Shown: positions 8,844 through 16,908, counted from the first letter of the stretch. The stretch: DNA of 55,358 nt from Pseudanabaena mucicola FACHB-723 (GCF_014696385.1 NZ_JACJQB010000024.1:1-55358); one strand, 5' to 3'. A program made the numbers and translations. Notes: generated by a model not told the origin, from the letters alone.

Positions 8844-9425
8844 CTAATTACCTAACTGGCGGCGAAAGTCTCTCGGACTGAGGCGTAATGGATTTTGGGT
8901 ATCCCAAATTCCCAATTCTTGCAGTCTTGCCTTGGCTTGAGCGCGACTGATGCGTGCATTGTATTTGACATTTGGTTCATAGGGATCGGCAATCGCCAAA
9001 CCCTGTTCTACTAAATGTTGATTGACCAAAAGATTATCTTTCCAAATGTAAGCCAGTAAGCGATCGGAGTTATCTTTGGGAGTGACATCAAATTCTAAAA
9101 TCACCTTATTTTCTTTCAGCAGATCCGATAAATACTGACGCGATCGATCGCCCCAAGGTGATTGTTCTTTCAGTGGCGCACTAATTCCCAACAGGCGCAC
9201 ACGCTGCACAGTCATCGTCGGATTACTAATGAGCGAAGCTTCCACCGTTTGTCCACTCACAACTCGATTGACTAGCCAAATTTCGCCATTGATTTGTGGT
9301 TTGGGCTGTGCAATTGCGATCGCAAAATTTGCGATCGCTAAAAACACTAACAAAATACCCACCAAAACCAACAAACGCGGTGACGAATGGGCAGTTGACG
9401 CTTTTTTCCCTGTTTTCAAGTTCAT
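8844..9425 (-). CDS. SNase-like (thermonuclease-fold) protein, possibly inactive
   Basis: A protein of about 193 aa with an N-terminal membrane or signal segment (LVLVGILLVFLAIANFAIAI) and an extracytoplasmic staphylococcal-nuclease fold (RVRLLGISAP ... DRLLAYIW ... NQHLVEQGLA). In active nucleases the motif after the Leu pair reads G-I/V-D-A/T-P-E and its acids bind calcium and catalyse. Here it reads GISAPLK, so the Asp and Glu are replaced by Ser and Leu; the second Arg (DRLLAY) remains. It may be catalytically dead or have shifted function. ATG 9425 is preferred over a TTG at 9443. It lies between ferredoxin and miaA with tight spacing. Confidence 0.8.
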   Translation of the reverse strand: MNLKTGKKASTAHSSPRLLVLVGILLVFLAIANFAIAIAQPKPQINGEIWLVNRVVSGQTVEASLISNPTMTVQRVRLLGISAPLKEQSPWGDRSRQYLSDLLKENKVILEFDVTPKDNSDRLLAYIWKDNLLVNQHLVEQGLAIADPYEPNVKYNARISRAQAKARLQELGIWDTQNPLRLSPRDFRRQLGN

Positions 9426-9452
9426 AGCGCTTGGCGCTGGCAATAATCGCGA

Positions 9453-9824
9453 CTAATCATGATCGATGGGAATATTGAACTGAAACCAATGGCGCTTACG
9501 CTTGGCAAAAAAGTCGCCAAACTGTAACCGATAGACTTCATCCTCATCTTGGGTTTCTAGATCGAGGTCTGACTGCGCGTAACTTGAACAAATCAGCGCG
9601 TATCCCTCATCCTGTAAGTTTTTGGATAAACCAATCACCTCATGCTGATCAATTTTTCCTGATTTAACACGCATGGCGCAAGCGGTACAAGCACCATTCA
9701 AACAGGAAAAGGGGAGTTCAATACCCTGTAATTCGAGGGATTCAAGGATGTAACGATCACCCTCAATATCAGCTTCATAGACTTGATCGTTTTGGCGATC
9801 GCGAATGCGAACATGGTAAGACAT
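9453..9824 (-). CDS. [2Fe-2S] ferredoxin
   Basis: A 123-aa plant-type ferredoxin. The cluster ligands are visible as CLNGACTAC (three Cys) and a fourth Cys in ALICSSYAQ. It is longer than photosynthetic PetF (about 98 aa) because of a basic and aromatic C-terminal tail (FAKRKRHWFQFN), placing it among the specialised cyanobacterial ferredoxins rather than the main photosystem I acceptor. It is four bases downstream of leuD, whose enzyme partner carries a [4Fe-4S] cluster; a functional link is possible but unproven. Electron partner unknown. Confidence 0.88.
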   Translation of the reverse strand: MSYHVRIRDRQNDQVYEADIEGDRYILESLELQGIELPFSCLNGACTACAMRVKSGKIDQHEVIGLSKNLQDEGYALICSSYAQSDLDLETQDEDEVYRLQFGDFFAKRKRHWFQFNIPIDHD

Positions 9825-9828
9825 AGCT

Positions 9829-10377
9829 TTATACGCGAGTAGGAATCATGCCTGTTTGACGAGCATAATCAAACAAACCACCAGCATCAATCACAGGACG
9901 CACATCACCAAGGGATTGCAAGGCAAAAGTCAAACCAGTGATTTCATTGATAATGCAATCACTATCAAAATCAATAGTCGCTTCTTCGCCAGTTTTGAAA
10001 TGATCGACTAAACGCTCAACCGATTCCCAAGGATATAACTCACCTGTGGCGGTGCAGTTACGGAAAAAGATTCTGGCGTAGGACTGAGCGACAACTGCTT
10101 CAAGTCCAGCCGCACCAAGGGCAATCGGCGCATGTTCACGGGAAGAACCGCAACCAAAGTTTTCTCCAGCAATGATGATCGAATAAATAGTCTTGCTTTC
10201 TCCATCAGCAATAAATCGATCATAGCGATCGGGAAGCCCAATCAGCGCATAACTACCAAGCTTTTCGTATTCTTCGGGCTTAGATGGCACAAGGGTCAAA
10301 TATTCCGCAGGAATAATTTGGTCAGTATCGATGTTGTCATCTAACACGAACACTTTTCCTTTAATCGTCTTACTCAT
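9829..10377 (-). CDS. leuD: 3-isopropylmalate dehydratase small subunit
   Basis: A 182-aa swivel-domain subunit that pairs with LeuC to isomerise 2- to 3-isopropylmalate in leucine synthesis. Family marks are GKVFVLDDNIDTDQIIP at the N-terminus and the substrate loop GENFGCGSSREHAP near the middle. leuC is not in this window. It is the first gene of the run continuing into ferredoxin, SNase-like protein and miaA. Confidence 0.93.
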   Translation of the reverse strand: MSKTIKGKVFVLDDNIDTDQIIPAEYLTLVPSKPEEYEKLGSYALIGLPDRYDRFIADGESKTIYSIIIAGENFGCGSSREHAPIALGAAGLEAVVAQSYARIFFRNCTATGELYPWESVERLVDHFKTGEEATIDFDSDCIINEITGLTFALQSLGDVRPVIDAGGLFDYARQTGMIPTRV

Positions 10378-10433
10378 GATTTATTTTTGATTTATCCTTA
10401 AAATCTAATTTAACTGAAGTGTAATTTTATGTT

Positions 10434-10937
10434 TTAGTCAAAATAAAACAGCGTAACTACCTTACGTTGTTCTTCGGCATCACGACAGGTTTGCAGCAAG
10501 GTCTGACTATCATGAAAAGCAAAACAAATTAGCTGCTGACATTTAGAAATGATTTCTTGGTTGCATCGACTACTTGCTTCAGCCAGCGAAAGCGTGTCAT
10601 TTTCTTCATGCTCAATCAAGTGGATCACATTTTCTAATTGATCACGAGATTCATAGGGCTGACGGGCAAGGCTTTGCGGCAAAATCACGGTCAATAGATT
10701 AGGGTCAGCCCTCAATGCTCCCCGAATAGCAGCAAAGTTTGTCCCTGTTGCCCCAGAGGTAATAATACTATTGCCAGAAAGAGCCAAGGCATAGCTGAGC
10801 AGTTCGATCAGCAGTTGGTGGGTCAATGGCACATGGCGCGAACCTAAAAACGCAATTCGCTTTGAACCTTGCTGCTGGATCGTCGCAAGCTCCTGCAAAA
10901 AGTCGTCTAGCTTGGGTAGATTAATTGACTGAGTCAA
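10434..10937 (-). CDS. DprA/LOG-like Rossmann-fold protein
   Basis: A 167-aa cytoplasmic protein with RIAFLGSRHVPLTHQ and SGNSIITSGATGTNFAAIRGAL, the pattern of the DprA/Smf and LOG nucleotide-binding folds (a glycine-rich loop after strand one, then a GA-TG motif). Similar cyanobacterial proteins are often labelled DNA recombination-mediator protein A, but it is much shorter than true DprA (about 300-380 aa), so a role in transformation should not be assumed. It is transcribed with the leuD run but separated from it by 56 bases. Confidence 0.6.
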   Translation of the reverse strand: MTQSINLPKLDDFLQELATIQQQGSKRIAFLGSRHVPLTHQLLIELLSYALALSGNSIITSGATGTNFAAIRGALRADPNLLTVILPQSLARQPYESRDQLENVIHLIEHEENDTLSLAEASSRCNQEIISKCQQLICFAFHDSQTLLQTCRDAEEQRKVVTLFYFD

Positions 10938-11288
10938 ACAAATCCCTCTCGTTTACTACTTACTGAACGAATATCTACACAATATCACTTAACCCTAGCG
11001 AAGCAAACTACCAAAGCTAAGCCTGAGTCTTGATTTGAAAGAATTTTATTTTCTTGTTCCCCCAGAATTGGGGGCTAGGGGGCGATTAATTGTTGACTTA
11101 GCTAGGTTTTATGACTTGCGTGACATGTATTTTTAGAGGGTGCTGGGGGAACCTACAGCCTAAGACAAACGTATAACTTTGTGTATAACCTTTGTATAAC
11201 CGATCACTATGGTCAAATCTTAGATTTTCATCCATAGTGTATTTAGATAAATACAAAGCTCTTCTAGTCTACGTAGAGGCTTCACGAT
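10938..11288. other. Intergenic region upstream of the secreted-protein gene
   Basis: A gap of 351 bases between divergent genes. It contains a C5/G5 hairpin at 11059-11074 (CCCCCA, four-base loop, TGGGGG), a kind of short GC-rich repeat common between cyanobacterial genes, followed by another G-rich stretch. It also holds three direct GTATAAC repeats (11171-11200) and an inverted repeat, CACTATGG at 11205-11212 with CCATAGTG at 11232-11239. No convincing gene was found here. Confidence 0.6.
11171..11200 (+). promoter_or_regulatory. Three tandem GTATAAC repeats, possible operator
   Basis: GTATAAC occurs at 11171-11177, 11183-11189 and 11194-11200, so the repeats are 12 and 11 bases apart, about one helical turn. 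Such phased direct repeats are the layout of response-regulator sites such as the cyanobacterial PHO box (8-bp repeats with 3-bp gaps). They lie 89 bases before the start of the secreted-protein gene. The regulator is unknown; similarity to a PHO box is loose. Confidence 0.4.
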
Positions 11289-12080
11289 ATGAAATTTTCT
11301 CTCAGTTCTTCATTAAGTTTTCTCGGTACTGCTGCGATCGCCACAACCGTTGCCACTGCCGCAGTCGTCTCTGCCCCTGTAGCTGTAAATGCTGCAACCT
11401 TCACTTTTGGAAATATATTTAAAAAGACTACTCCTCCTACTCCTGCTGACGACCAAAACGGTATCACTGATGGCATTGCTACTCAGTTTACGTTTGAAGT
11501 TCTTGCTGACACTGGAACAACCTCAAAGTGGATATTTCACAACAACGGTCTTACTACATCTCACATTGCTCAAATCTATATAGACTGGACTAGTGCTTTG
11601 GGCGTTAGTCAACTGAATGCTCCAGGAACAACCCCACAAACAGTAGAAGTTTCGGGACCTCCATCAAAACCCAAAACTACTATTGTTGATAATGTTCTCT
11701 TTAAAATTGGATCTGGGAATCTCCCTCAAGCAAATGGCAATACTAACTTTGTCGCAGACCGAGCGCTTGATGCTGATAAACCAGGTAGTGACAAACAAGG
11801 TATTGACGTTGGCGAATCTCTTGCCGTAATTTTCAGTGGTGGAAGTGCTGCTGCCATTGAAGAAGCACTTAACAAAGGAGAGCTTCGAGTTGGCATCCAT
11901 GTACAAGGCATTAAAATTGGCAGAAACGATTATAGTGATTCTTACATCAATTTGCCTAATAAACCAACTAAACCCGTACCCGTACCCGGCTTCTTGCTTG
12001 GTGTAATGGCAGCAGGTGCATTGGGTGGTACTCGTCTTCTCAAGAACAAGAAGAAAGATACTCAAACCACAACTGTTTAA
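11289..12080 (+). CDS. Exported protein with PVPGF/PEP-CTERM-like sorting tail
   Basis: A 263-aa protein with a Sec signal peptide (residues 1 to about 35, ending APVAVNAA), a mature domain rich in Gly, Asn and Thr without recognised catalytic motif, and a tripartite C-terminus: PVPVPGFLLG, a hydrophobic helix, then the basic tail LLKNKKK. This matches the PEP-CTERM class of exosortase-processed surface proteins, with PVPGF replacing PEP as in many cyanobacterial members. It probably goes to the cell surface or extracellular matrix. Three phased GTATAAC repeats and an inverted repeat lie upstream, and a strong terminator follows, so it is probably monocistronic and regulated. Confidence 0.75.
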   Translation: MKFSLSSSLSFLGTAAIATTVATAAVVSAPVAVNAATFTFGNIFKKTTPPTPADDQNGITDGIATQFTFEVLADTGTTSKWIFHNNGLTTSHIAQIYIDWTSALGVSQLNAPGTTPQTVEVSGPPSKPKTTIVDNVLFKIGSGNLPQANGNTNFVADRALDADKPGSDKQGIDVGESLAVIFSGGSAAAIEEALNKGELRVGIHVQGIKIGRNDYSDSYINLPNKPTKPVPVPGFLLGVMAAGALGGTRLLKNKKKDTQTTTV

Positions 12081-12093
12081 TTAACTTCAACAG

Positions 12094-12128
12094 AAAAGAA
12101 GCCCCTTGCAGAGCAAGGGGCTTCTTTT
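12094..12128. terminator. Bidirectional terminator
   Basis: A perfect 12-bp stem (12098-12109 with 12113-12124), AGA loop and flanking A and T runs that extend pairing on both sides. It lies between the convergent PVPGF protein gene and the kinase/WD40 gene, and the flanks give T runs on both strands. Confidence 0.92.
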
Positions 12129-12726
12129 TTATTTGGGTTGCCAGACCTTGACCGATCGATCAGCACTACCACTAACTAAAGTTGCATCCTTGGGACTAAA
12201 GCTGAGAGATAACACAGGCGCTTGGTGATCACTGAGTATTTGAGTAGCTTCACCAGTCTTCGCATCCCAAATACGAATCGTTTGATCAGCACCACCAGAG
12301 GCGATCGCAGTGCCATCACGATTAAAATCAACCGCCAACACGCCACCCGTATGTCCCGTCAACGTTAAGACCAGCTTACCCGTACTTACATCCCAGATTT
12401 TGACGGTTTGGTCTTGACTGCCACTAGCCAGCAATTTTCCATTAGGGCTAAATGCGATCGCATTTACAGGCGCAGTATGTCCCGCTATATTCAGCACTTG
12501 CTTACCCGTATTCACATCCCAGAACTTAATATTTTTATCAAAACTAGCACTGGCAAAACGTTTGCCATCGGGCTGAAACGCCACTGCCAATACCTTGTCT
12601 TTATGTCCCCGAAAAGTCTGCACCAGTGTCGCTTTGCGCCAATCCCATAACTTGATCGTTTGGTCAGCACTGGCACTGATTAAATTATTGCCATTGGGAC
12701 TATAGGCAAGCCCATAGACCTGTCCC
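12129..12726 (-). pseudogene. WD40 propeller part of a frameshifted kinase/WD40 gene
   Basis: This frame encodes five WD40 blades (ending in KLWDW, KFWDV, KIWDV, RIWDA, KVWQP). It follows directly, in another frame, the two blades encoded upstream at 12700-14091: 2 + 5 gives the canonical seven-bladed propeller. The frames join at a run of four C on the plus strand (12724-12727), four G in the gene. Removing one G restores the blade consensus GHEGQVYGLAYSPNG. The frame stays open upstream to 13085, but that stretch is antisense-like text without homology and is not a real start. It is either a real pseudogene or a homopolymer sequence error. Confidence 0.82.
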
Positions 12727-14091
12727 CTCATGTCCTGTAATATTGCGAACTGGTTGCCCACTGCGGAAATTCCAGAGCTTAATCGATTTATCCACCGAAC
12801 CCGTTGCGAAGGTATTGCCATTGGGATGAACTGCGATCGCATTAATGCCTGAAATCGAGCCAAGGTGGTTAGACAAAGTACCAAAGGATTGATTGTTGCT
12901 AATATTCCACAATCGCAAAGTGCGATCATAGCTACCACTGGCAAAGCTAAACCCATTCGGGAAAAAGGCGACAGCACGTACCCAGCCCGTATGCCCTGTG
13001 AGGGTGAGGCGACGCTCATAGGTGGGAATGATGGGTGGAGTGGCGACTGCCGTGGGCGTAGCTCTATTCCAGTTAGGCAAAGCAAGTTTAGGTAGGTACT
13101 CCGAAAAATTGACCACGCCCCAACCTATGCCTGCCACACAGACCAAGGCGATCGCCCAACGATTTACCCTTTGATCTAAACCATTTATGGGTATGCTTGG
13201 CATCATGTCGAAGCTGGGCATCGAGAATTCGGATGCACCCGCAAGTCTATCTAAATCATTAATTACCGCTTGGGCAGATTGATAGCGATCTTGGGGATAA
13301 TGCTTGACCATGCGATTGAGCAATGCCGCCAAATCTGGACTAATTGCCGCGCCCATTTGCCAATTGAGCAAATTGAGGTCTTCGCGACGCACAATTTGAC
13401 TAGGATGCAAGCCCGTGAGTAACTGAATTGCTGTTAATCCGAGGGCATAGATGTCACAACTGGGGGTGAGATGTCCGAGGGACTGCTCGAAGGGCATATA
13501 GCTCGGTGTACCCAAAACTATGCCATTTTGAGCGGATGGGGCATAAATACCCTTGAGAACGGCAAAGTTAGTCAGCACAAAATGATGCTGGTCAGATTGA
13601 TCTCGCTGATTACCTTTACGATGAATCAAATTGCGCGGACAGATATCGCCATGCACCATATTTGCCCCATGGGCAGTACGAAGACTGTTCAATAGTTGGC
13701 GCAAAAATTGAATTACTTCCGCTTCGCTATACAGCTTGCCTGCGGTCAGCTCATCACTGAGACGAGTTCCATTAATCGCTTCTTCAACGATATAAAATTC
13801 CTCCGCCTGTTCAAAATAGGTTGTAATTTTAGGAAAATCAATACTGCGATCGCTAAGTTGTTGCAATTTAGGAACCTGTTGCCGAAATAGAGATCGCGCC
13901 CAATCAAGTTGCAGATTAGTTTTATTGATTAAGCAAAAACTTTTGGCAATCCACCGCGGCATTTCGGCGGCGATTGTATCTTCCACAAGGTATGTCTGTC
14001 CGTAAACGTCTTCGGCAACTGTCTGCACCACTCGAAAGCGTCCGCCGAGGAGATTGCCAAACGCTTTGCCCATTGTTGGTGATGTTGCCAT
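12700..14091 (-). CDS. Ser/Thr kinase-like protein with WD40 start, truncated by frameshift
   Basis: From ATG 14091 the product has a kinase-like domain (about 10-275), a membrane helix near 312-332 (WAIALVCVAGIGWGVVNFS) and two WD40 blades before an out-of-frame stop. Kinase motifs are partly decayed. The Lys of strand three (WIAKSF) and the catalytic-loop Asp (HGDICPRN near 147-154) remain, but the DFG triplet reads NFA (VLTNFAVLKG) and the glycine loop lacks GxGxxG, so magnesium binding is probably lost. The later CDIYALGL motif is intact. It belongs to the cyanobacterial Pkn-WD40 receptors, with the remaining blades in another frame downstream. A start at 14124 is possible but adds no homology. 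Confidence 0.8.
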   Translation of the reverse strand: MATSPTMGKAFGNLLGGRFRVVQTVAEDVYGQTYLVEDTIAAEMPRWIAKSFCLINKTNLQLDWARSLFRQQVPKLQQLSDRSIDFPKITTYFEQAEEFYIVEEAINGTRLSDELTAGKLYSEAEVIQFLRQLLNSLRTAHGANMVHGDICPRNLIHRKGNQRDQSDQHHFVLTNFAVLKGIYAPSAQNGIVLGTPSYMPFEQSLGHLTPSCDIYALGLTAIQLLTGLHPSQIVRREDLNLLNWQMGAAISPDLAALLNRMVKHYPQDRYQSAQAVINDLDRLAGASEFSMPSFDMMPSIPINGLDQRVNRWAIALVCVAGIGWGVVNFSEYLPKLALPNWNRATPTAVATPPIIPTYERRLTLTGHTGWVRAVAFFPNGFSFASGSYDRTLRLWNISNNQSFGTLSNHLGSISGINAIAVHPNGNTFATGSVDKSIKLWNFRSGQPVRNITGHEGTGLWACL

Positions 14092-14216
14092 GAAAACCTT
14101 ACTCCAACCACAACTTAAACACAATTATAGCGTTTCGCAGTCTCGTGAAGTATGGGGACACAACCCTCTAGACCTCGCTTGCCGCAAAACAGCTATGGAA
14201 TGTAGCGGGATTATAA

Positions 14217-14780
14217 CTATGCCTTGGAGGCAGGGACAACATAGAGAATGCCAGATATCAACGTAAGTGCGACAGCCATCCAGAAAATTGCGATCGCAAA
14301 GGGAATTTTGACTAATAAAGCCGCAATTGCCACAATTTGGATCACGGTTTTTGCTTTACCCCAAATATTTGCACCAATGATTTTGGGTTTAGCCACCTGA
14401 TCGGCACTTGGCTCTGACTCTGCACTGGGCGCACCGCGCCAAGCCGTGATCAACAGTTCTCGCGTAATCATCAAAAATACAGCCCATGCAGGGACTTGAC
14501 CGAGTTCAATAAATAACAAAAAGACGGCAATAGTTAGCACCTTGTCGACAAGCGGATCGAGAAATTTCCCCAACTCCGTAATTTGATTGAGTTTCCTTGC
14601 CAGATATCCATCGAGCCAGTCGGTAATCGCCGCAATCACGAATACAGTCAGGGCAATCCAGCGAGTCAGTTCGCTATCTTGCCAACTAAATAAACCAAAG
14701 ATGATTGGTACGGCAATGAGGCGCGATAGGGTTACCCAAGTCGGCAAAGTAATCGTTGATAAGTTGGTGGAAAGTGACAT
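14217..14780 (-). CDS. pgsA: CDP-diacylglycerol-glycerol-3-phosphate 3-phosphatidyltransferase
   Basis: A 187-aa integral membrane enzyme that makes phosphatidylglycerol phosphate, precursor of the only phospholipid of cyanobacterial thylakoids. The CDP-alcohol phosphotransferase signature is complete: DG, two residues, AR, eight residues, G, three residues, D, three residues, D (DGYLARKLN ... GKFLDPLVDK). Four hydrophobic segments are visible. It is divergent from metF with a long hairpin between the two starts. Confidence 0.92.
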   Translation of the reverse strand: MSLSTNLSTITLPTWVTLSRLIAVPIIFGLFSWQDSELTRWIALTVFVIAAITDWLDGYLARKLNQITELGKFLDPLVDKVLTIAVFLLFIELGQVPAWAVFLMITRELLITAWRGAPSAESEPSADQVAKPKIIGANIWGKAKTVIQIVAIAALLVKIPFAIAIFWMAVALTLISGILYVVPASKA

Positions 14781-14857
14781 AAATTTTTAGATGGTGGCAC
14801 AGGCTTCTAGCCTGTTGACCACATTTTATATTTAATTTAAACCAGCTACTTGATATC

Positions 14858-14906
14858 AAACCAAAATGGAGTTGCGGCGCTTCGCGCCGCAACTCCATTT
14901 TGGTTT
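14858..14906. repeat. Perfect 23-bp inverted repeat between pgsA and metF
   Basis: Arms at 14858-14880 and 14884-14906 are perfectly complementary around a TTC loop. The GC-rich core (GAGTTGCGGCGC and its complement) and about 20 bases of right-hand flank recur at 27538-27570. Because pgsA and metF are divergent, it is not placed to end either transcript; it looks like a dispersed palindromic repeat lying in a promoter region. Confidence 0.85.
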
Positions 14907-14982
14907 TTAGTCTTGGCTGTAGCTAGCAGTCGCTATAGTTTAAAATGCAGAGACTCTTAAGTTTTGTTTCGCATGGTTTCGC

Positions 14983-15918
14983 ATGATCGACTCGCCCACG
15001 CCATCCGTTGAGCAACCCGCAGATCCCTTTAATAAATTCCGTAATGCGATCGCCCACAAGGAATTTTTAATTACGGCTGAAGTTTCTCCCCCCAAGGGCA
15101 GTGATCCCACCCATATGCTCACCCAAACGCGATCGCTAAAGGGGCGCGTCCATGCGGTGAATATTACGGACTCTAGTCGTGCCGTGATGAGCATGAGTCC
15201 TGTGGCGGCTTCAGTATTAATCCAGCAACAGGTGGGCATCGAAACCATTTGCCAAATTGCCTGTCGCGATCGCAATCGAATTGCGCTGCAAGGCGATCTA
15301 TTTGGCGCAGCTGCCCTCGGCATTCGCAATATTTTGGCACTGACGGGCGACCCTGTGAAGGCTGGGGACTCACCTGATGCGCGATCGGTATTTGATTATG
15401 AATCGGTGCGCCTGTTGCAATTGGTGCAAAAGCTCAATCAAGGGCTAGATGCCAATGGCAAGACTTTGCCGCACCAAGGTACAGATTTTTTAGTTGGTGC
15501 GGCAGTTGATCCCCAGTCGGGGAGTTGGTCAGGCTTACAAAAGCGCTTTGAGCGCAAGGTGAATGCAGGGGCGCAATTTTTCCAGAGCCAATTAATCACC
15601 GACTTTGAGCGTCTCGATAAATTTATGCATCAAGTCGCTAGCCAATCAGACAAACCGATTTTGGCTGGCATATTCCTGATTAAATCCGCGAAAAACGCCC
15701 TGTTTTTGAATAAATTTGTGCCAGGGGTACAGATTCCTGACCATATCATCGATCGCTTAGCTGATGCTAAATCACCATTGCAAGAGGGAATTGCGATCGC
15801 AGCCGAACAAATCCAGACTGCAAGACAAATTTGCCAAGGCGTGCATATTATGGCGATTAAAGCCGAGCATTTAATTCCCGAAATCCTCGATCGTGCAGGG
15901 TTAACGAGCATCTACTAA
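14983..15918 (+). CDS. metF: Methylenetetrahydrofolate reductase-like protein
   Basis: A 311-aa TIM-barrel protein of the MTHFR family: EFLITAEVSPPKGSDP near the N-terminus (Glu of the active site), NITDSSRAVMSMS, then ALTGDPVK for FAD/folate binding and DFLVGAAVDPQ. It reduces 5,10-methylene- to 5-methyl-tetrahydrofolate, the methyl donor for MetH, which is encoded further along in this window (28558). Length and motifs fit the cyanobacterial form. A GC-rich hairpin follows the stop. Confidence 0.85.
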   Translation: MIDSPTPSVEQPADPFNKFRNAIAHKEFLITAEVSPPKGSDPTHMLTQTRSLKGRVHAVNITDSSRAVMSMSPVAASVLIQQQVGIETICQIACRDRNRIALQGDLFGAAALGIRNILALTGDPVKAGDSPDARSVFDYESVRLLQLVQKLNQGLDANGKTLPHQGTDFLVGAAVDPQSGSWSGLQKRFERKVNAGAQFFQSQLITDFERLDKFMHQVASQSDKPILAGIFLIKSAKNALFLNKFVPGVQIPDHIIDRLADAKSPLQEGIAIAAEQIQTARQICQGVHIMAIKAEHLIPEILDRAGLTSIY

Positions 15919-15926
15919 AACTAGAT

Positions 15927-15961
15927 AAGCTAGTGGCGGTGCTTCGCCCCGCCGCTAGCTT
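15927..15961 (+). terminator. GC-rich hairpin after metF
   Basis: AAGCTAGTGGCGG at 15927-15939 pairs with CCGCCGCTAGCTT at 15949-15961 except for one T-G wobble, with the recurring TGCTTCGCC loop. It lies 9 bases after the metF stop and before the co-directional DUF3172 gene. No T run follows, so termination strength is uncertain. Confidence 0.6.
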
Positions 15962-16052
15962 GATGGTATAACTTTGGACAGGTTTGTAACATCAGTAGCT
16001 CAAAATCTCAACAGTTTCGGTTAATCTAAGGAATCACCCTCAATCACTTCTA

Positions 16053-16577
16053 ATGGCAAGACGTAGTAGATATTCGACAACCTTGAACAATCCTCCCACT
16101 GAGCCAAGATCTAGCGGCACAAGCACCAAATTGGCGATCGCAGGGGCAATTTTTGCAGTCGGTATTGGCGTTGGCATTGCCCTATCGACACTAAACCCCA
16201 CTCCCCGCACCGTTGACGCAATCCGCCTCGACAACCTCGCTCCTAGCCGCGACTTTTGTAACAACTATGGGGCATCGGCAATGGTGATGAGCAGTCGCGT
16301 CTATGTGACCCTAAACCCCTTTAATGTGTTTATCAGCCAAGCAGAACCAACCCCTGGTTGTGTAGTTTTACCAAACAACTGGAATTTGCTCTTACAAAAG
16401 AACGTGATCAAAGAAGCCGATATTCGCCAATGCAAAGATAGGATGAATACCTTTGGCTTTACGGGCGATCTGGAAAAAAATCCTAGCGTTGATTGTATTT
16501 ACGAAAGCAAAGACGCAACCGAAAAATTTACGACTGGTGTGCCGACTGCGCCCAGCCCAGCCCCACAACAACCATAA
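16053..16577 (+). CDS. DUF3172-family cyanobacterial protein
   Basis: A 174-aa protein with a basic N-terminus, one membrane segment (LAIAGAIFAVGIGVGIALS, about 28-47) and an outward-facing domain with three Cys (FCNNYG, PGCVVLP, VDCIYES) plus one in RQCKDRM, which could form disulfides. The pattern DFCNNYGASAMVMSSRVYVT marks the DUF3172 family, restricted to oxygenic phototrophs. The C-terminal 20 residues are Pro/Ala-rich. Function unknown. It is followed by a double hairpin terminator. Confidence 0.75.
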   Translation: MARRSRYSTTLNNPPTEPRSSGTSTKLAIAGAIFAVGIGVGIALSTLNPTPRTVDAIRLDNLAPSRDFCNNYGASAMVMSSRVYVTLNPFNVFISQAEPTPGCVVLPNNWNLLLQKNVIKEADIRQCKDRMNTFGFTGDLEKNPSVDCIYESKDATEKFTTGVPTAPSPAPQQP

Positions 16578-16582
16578 AAAAG

Positions 16583-16639
16583 TATAGGCGACGCTTCGCT
16601 TCGCCTATACTTACAAAAAAGCCCCACTTAGTGGAGCTT
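16583..16639. terminator. Double hairpin terminator between convergent genes
   Basis: Two adjacent inverted repeats. The first pairs AGTATAGGCGA with TCGCCTATACT around a CGCTTCGCT core. The second pairs AAAAAAGC-CCAC with GTGG-GCTTTTTT around TTA and has A and T runs on both sides, so it can end transcription of both the DUF3172 gene and the convergent 77-aa gene. Confidence 0.85.
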
Positions 16640-16650
16640 TTTTGTGTTTA

Positions 16651-16884
16651 TTAGCATTCATCAAAGGCTTCAAGGTCTAGCAAGTGGCGATAAGGCTCGG
16701 CTAGTTCTGATCCTTTAAAAGCTAGCGATCGCAAAATATGCCAATCATTTAAGCTTTCAAATGCATTTTCATAATCATCACGCTCTAGACGATCGGCAAT
16801 TGCCGCAACCTGCTCAGCAGTGAATTTACTAGGATCAACTTCGGGCGCTTCACCTGTTACATTTTCTGTGAGTTTAGTACCCAT
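16651..16884 (-). CDS. Small conserved-looking acidic protein, unknown function
   Basis: A 77-aa acidic, helical protein (DPSKFTAEQVAAIADRLERDDYENAFESL) with one Cys at the end and no membrane segment. It contains a HIP1 site and ordinary codon use, and it has a well-placed terminator, all pointing to a real gene. I recognise no domain. It lies 24 bases downstream of the end of tRNA-Ser on the same strand, so the tRNA and this gene may share a transcript. Confidence 0.65.
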   Translation of the reverse strand: MGTKLTENVTGEAPEVDPSKFTAEQVAAIADRLERDDYENAFESLNDWHILRSLAFKGSELAEPYRHLLDLEAFDEC

Positions 16885-16908
16885 ATCGCTCTATGACAGG
16901 CTTGTGAA

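Noticed and set aside
11059-11074. C5/G5 hairpin as a terminator
   Set aside because: It lies between divergent genes and lacks a T run; it is better seen as a common short GC-rich repeat.
12727-13085. Upstream extension of the WD40 frame with a start at 13085
   Set aside because: The text has no homology and runs through the kinase gene's own blades in another frame; the true joint is at the G4 run, so the extension is a shadow.
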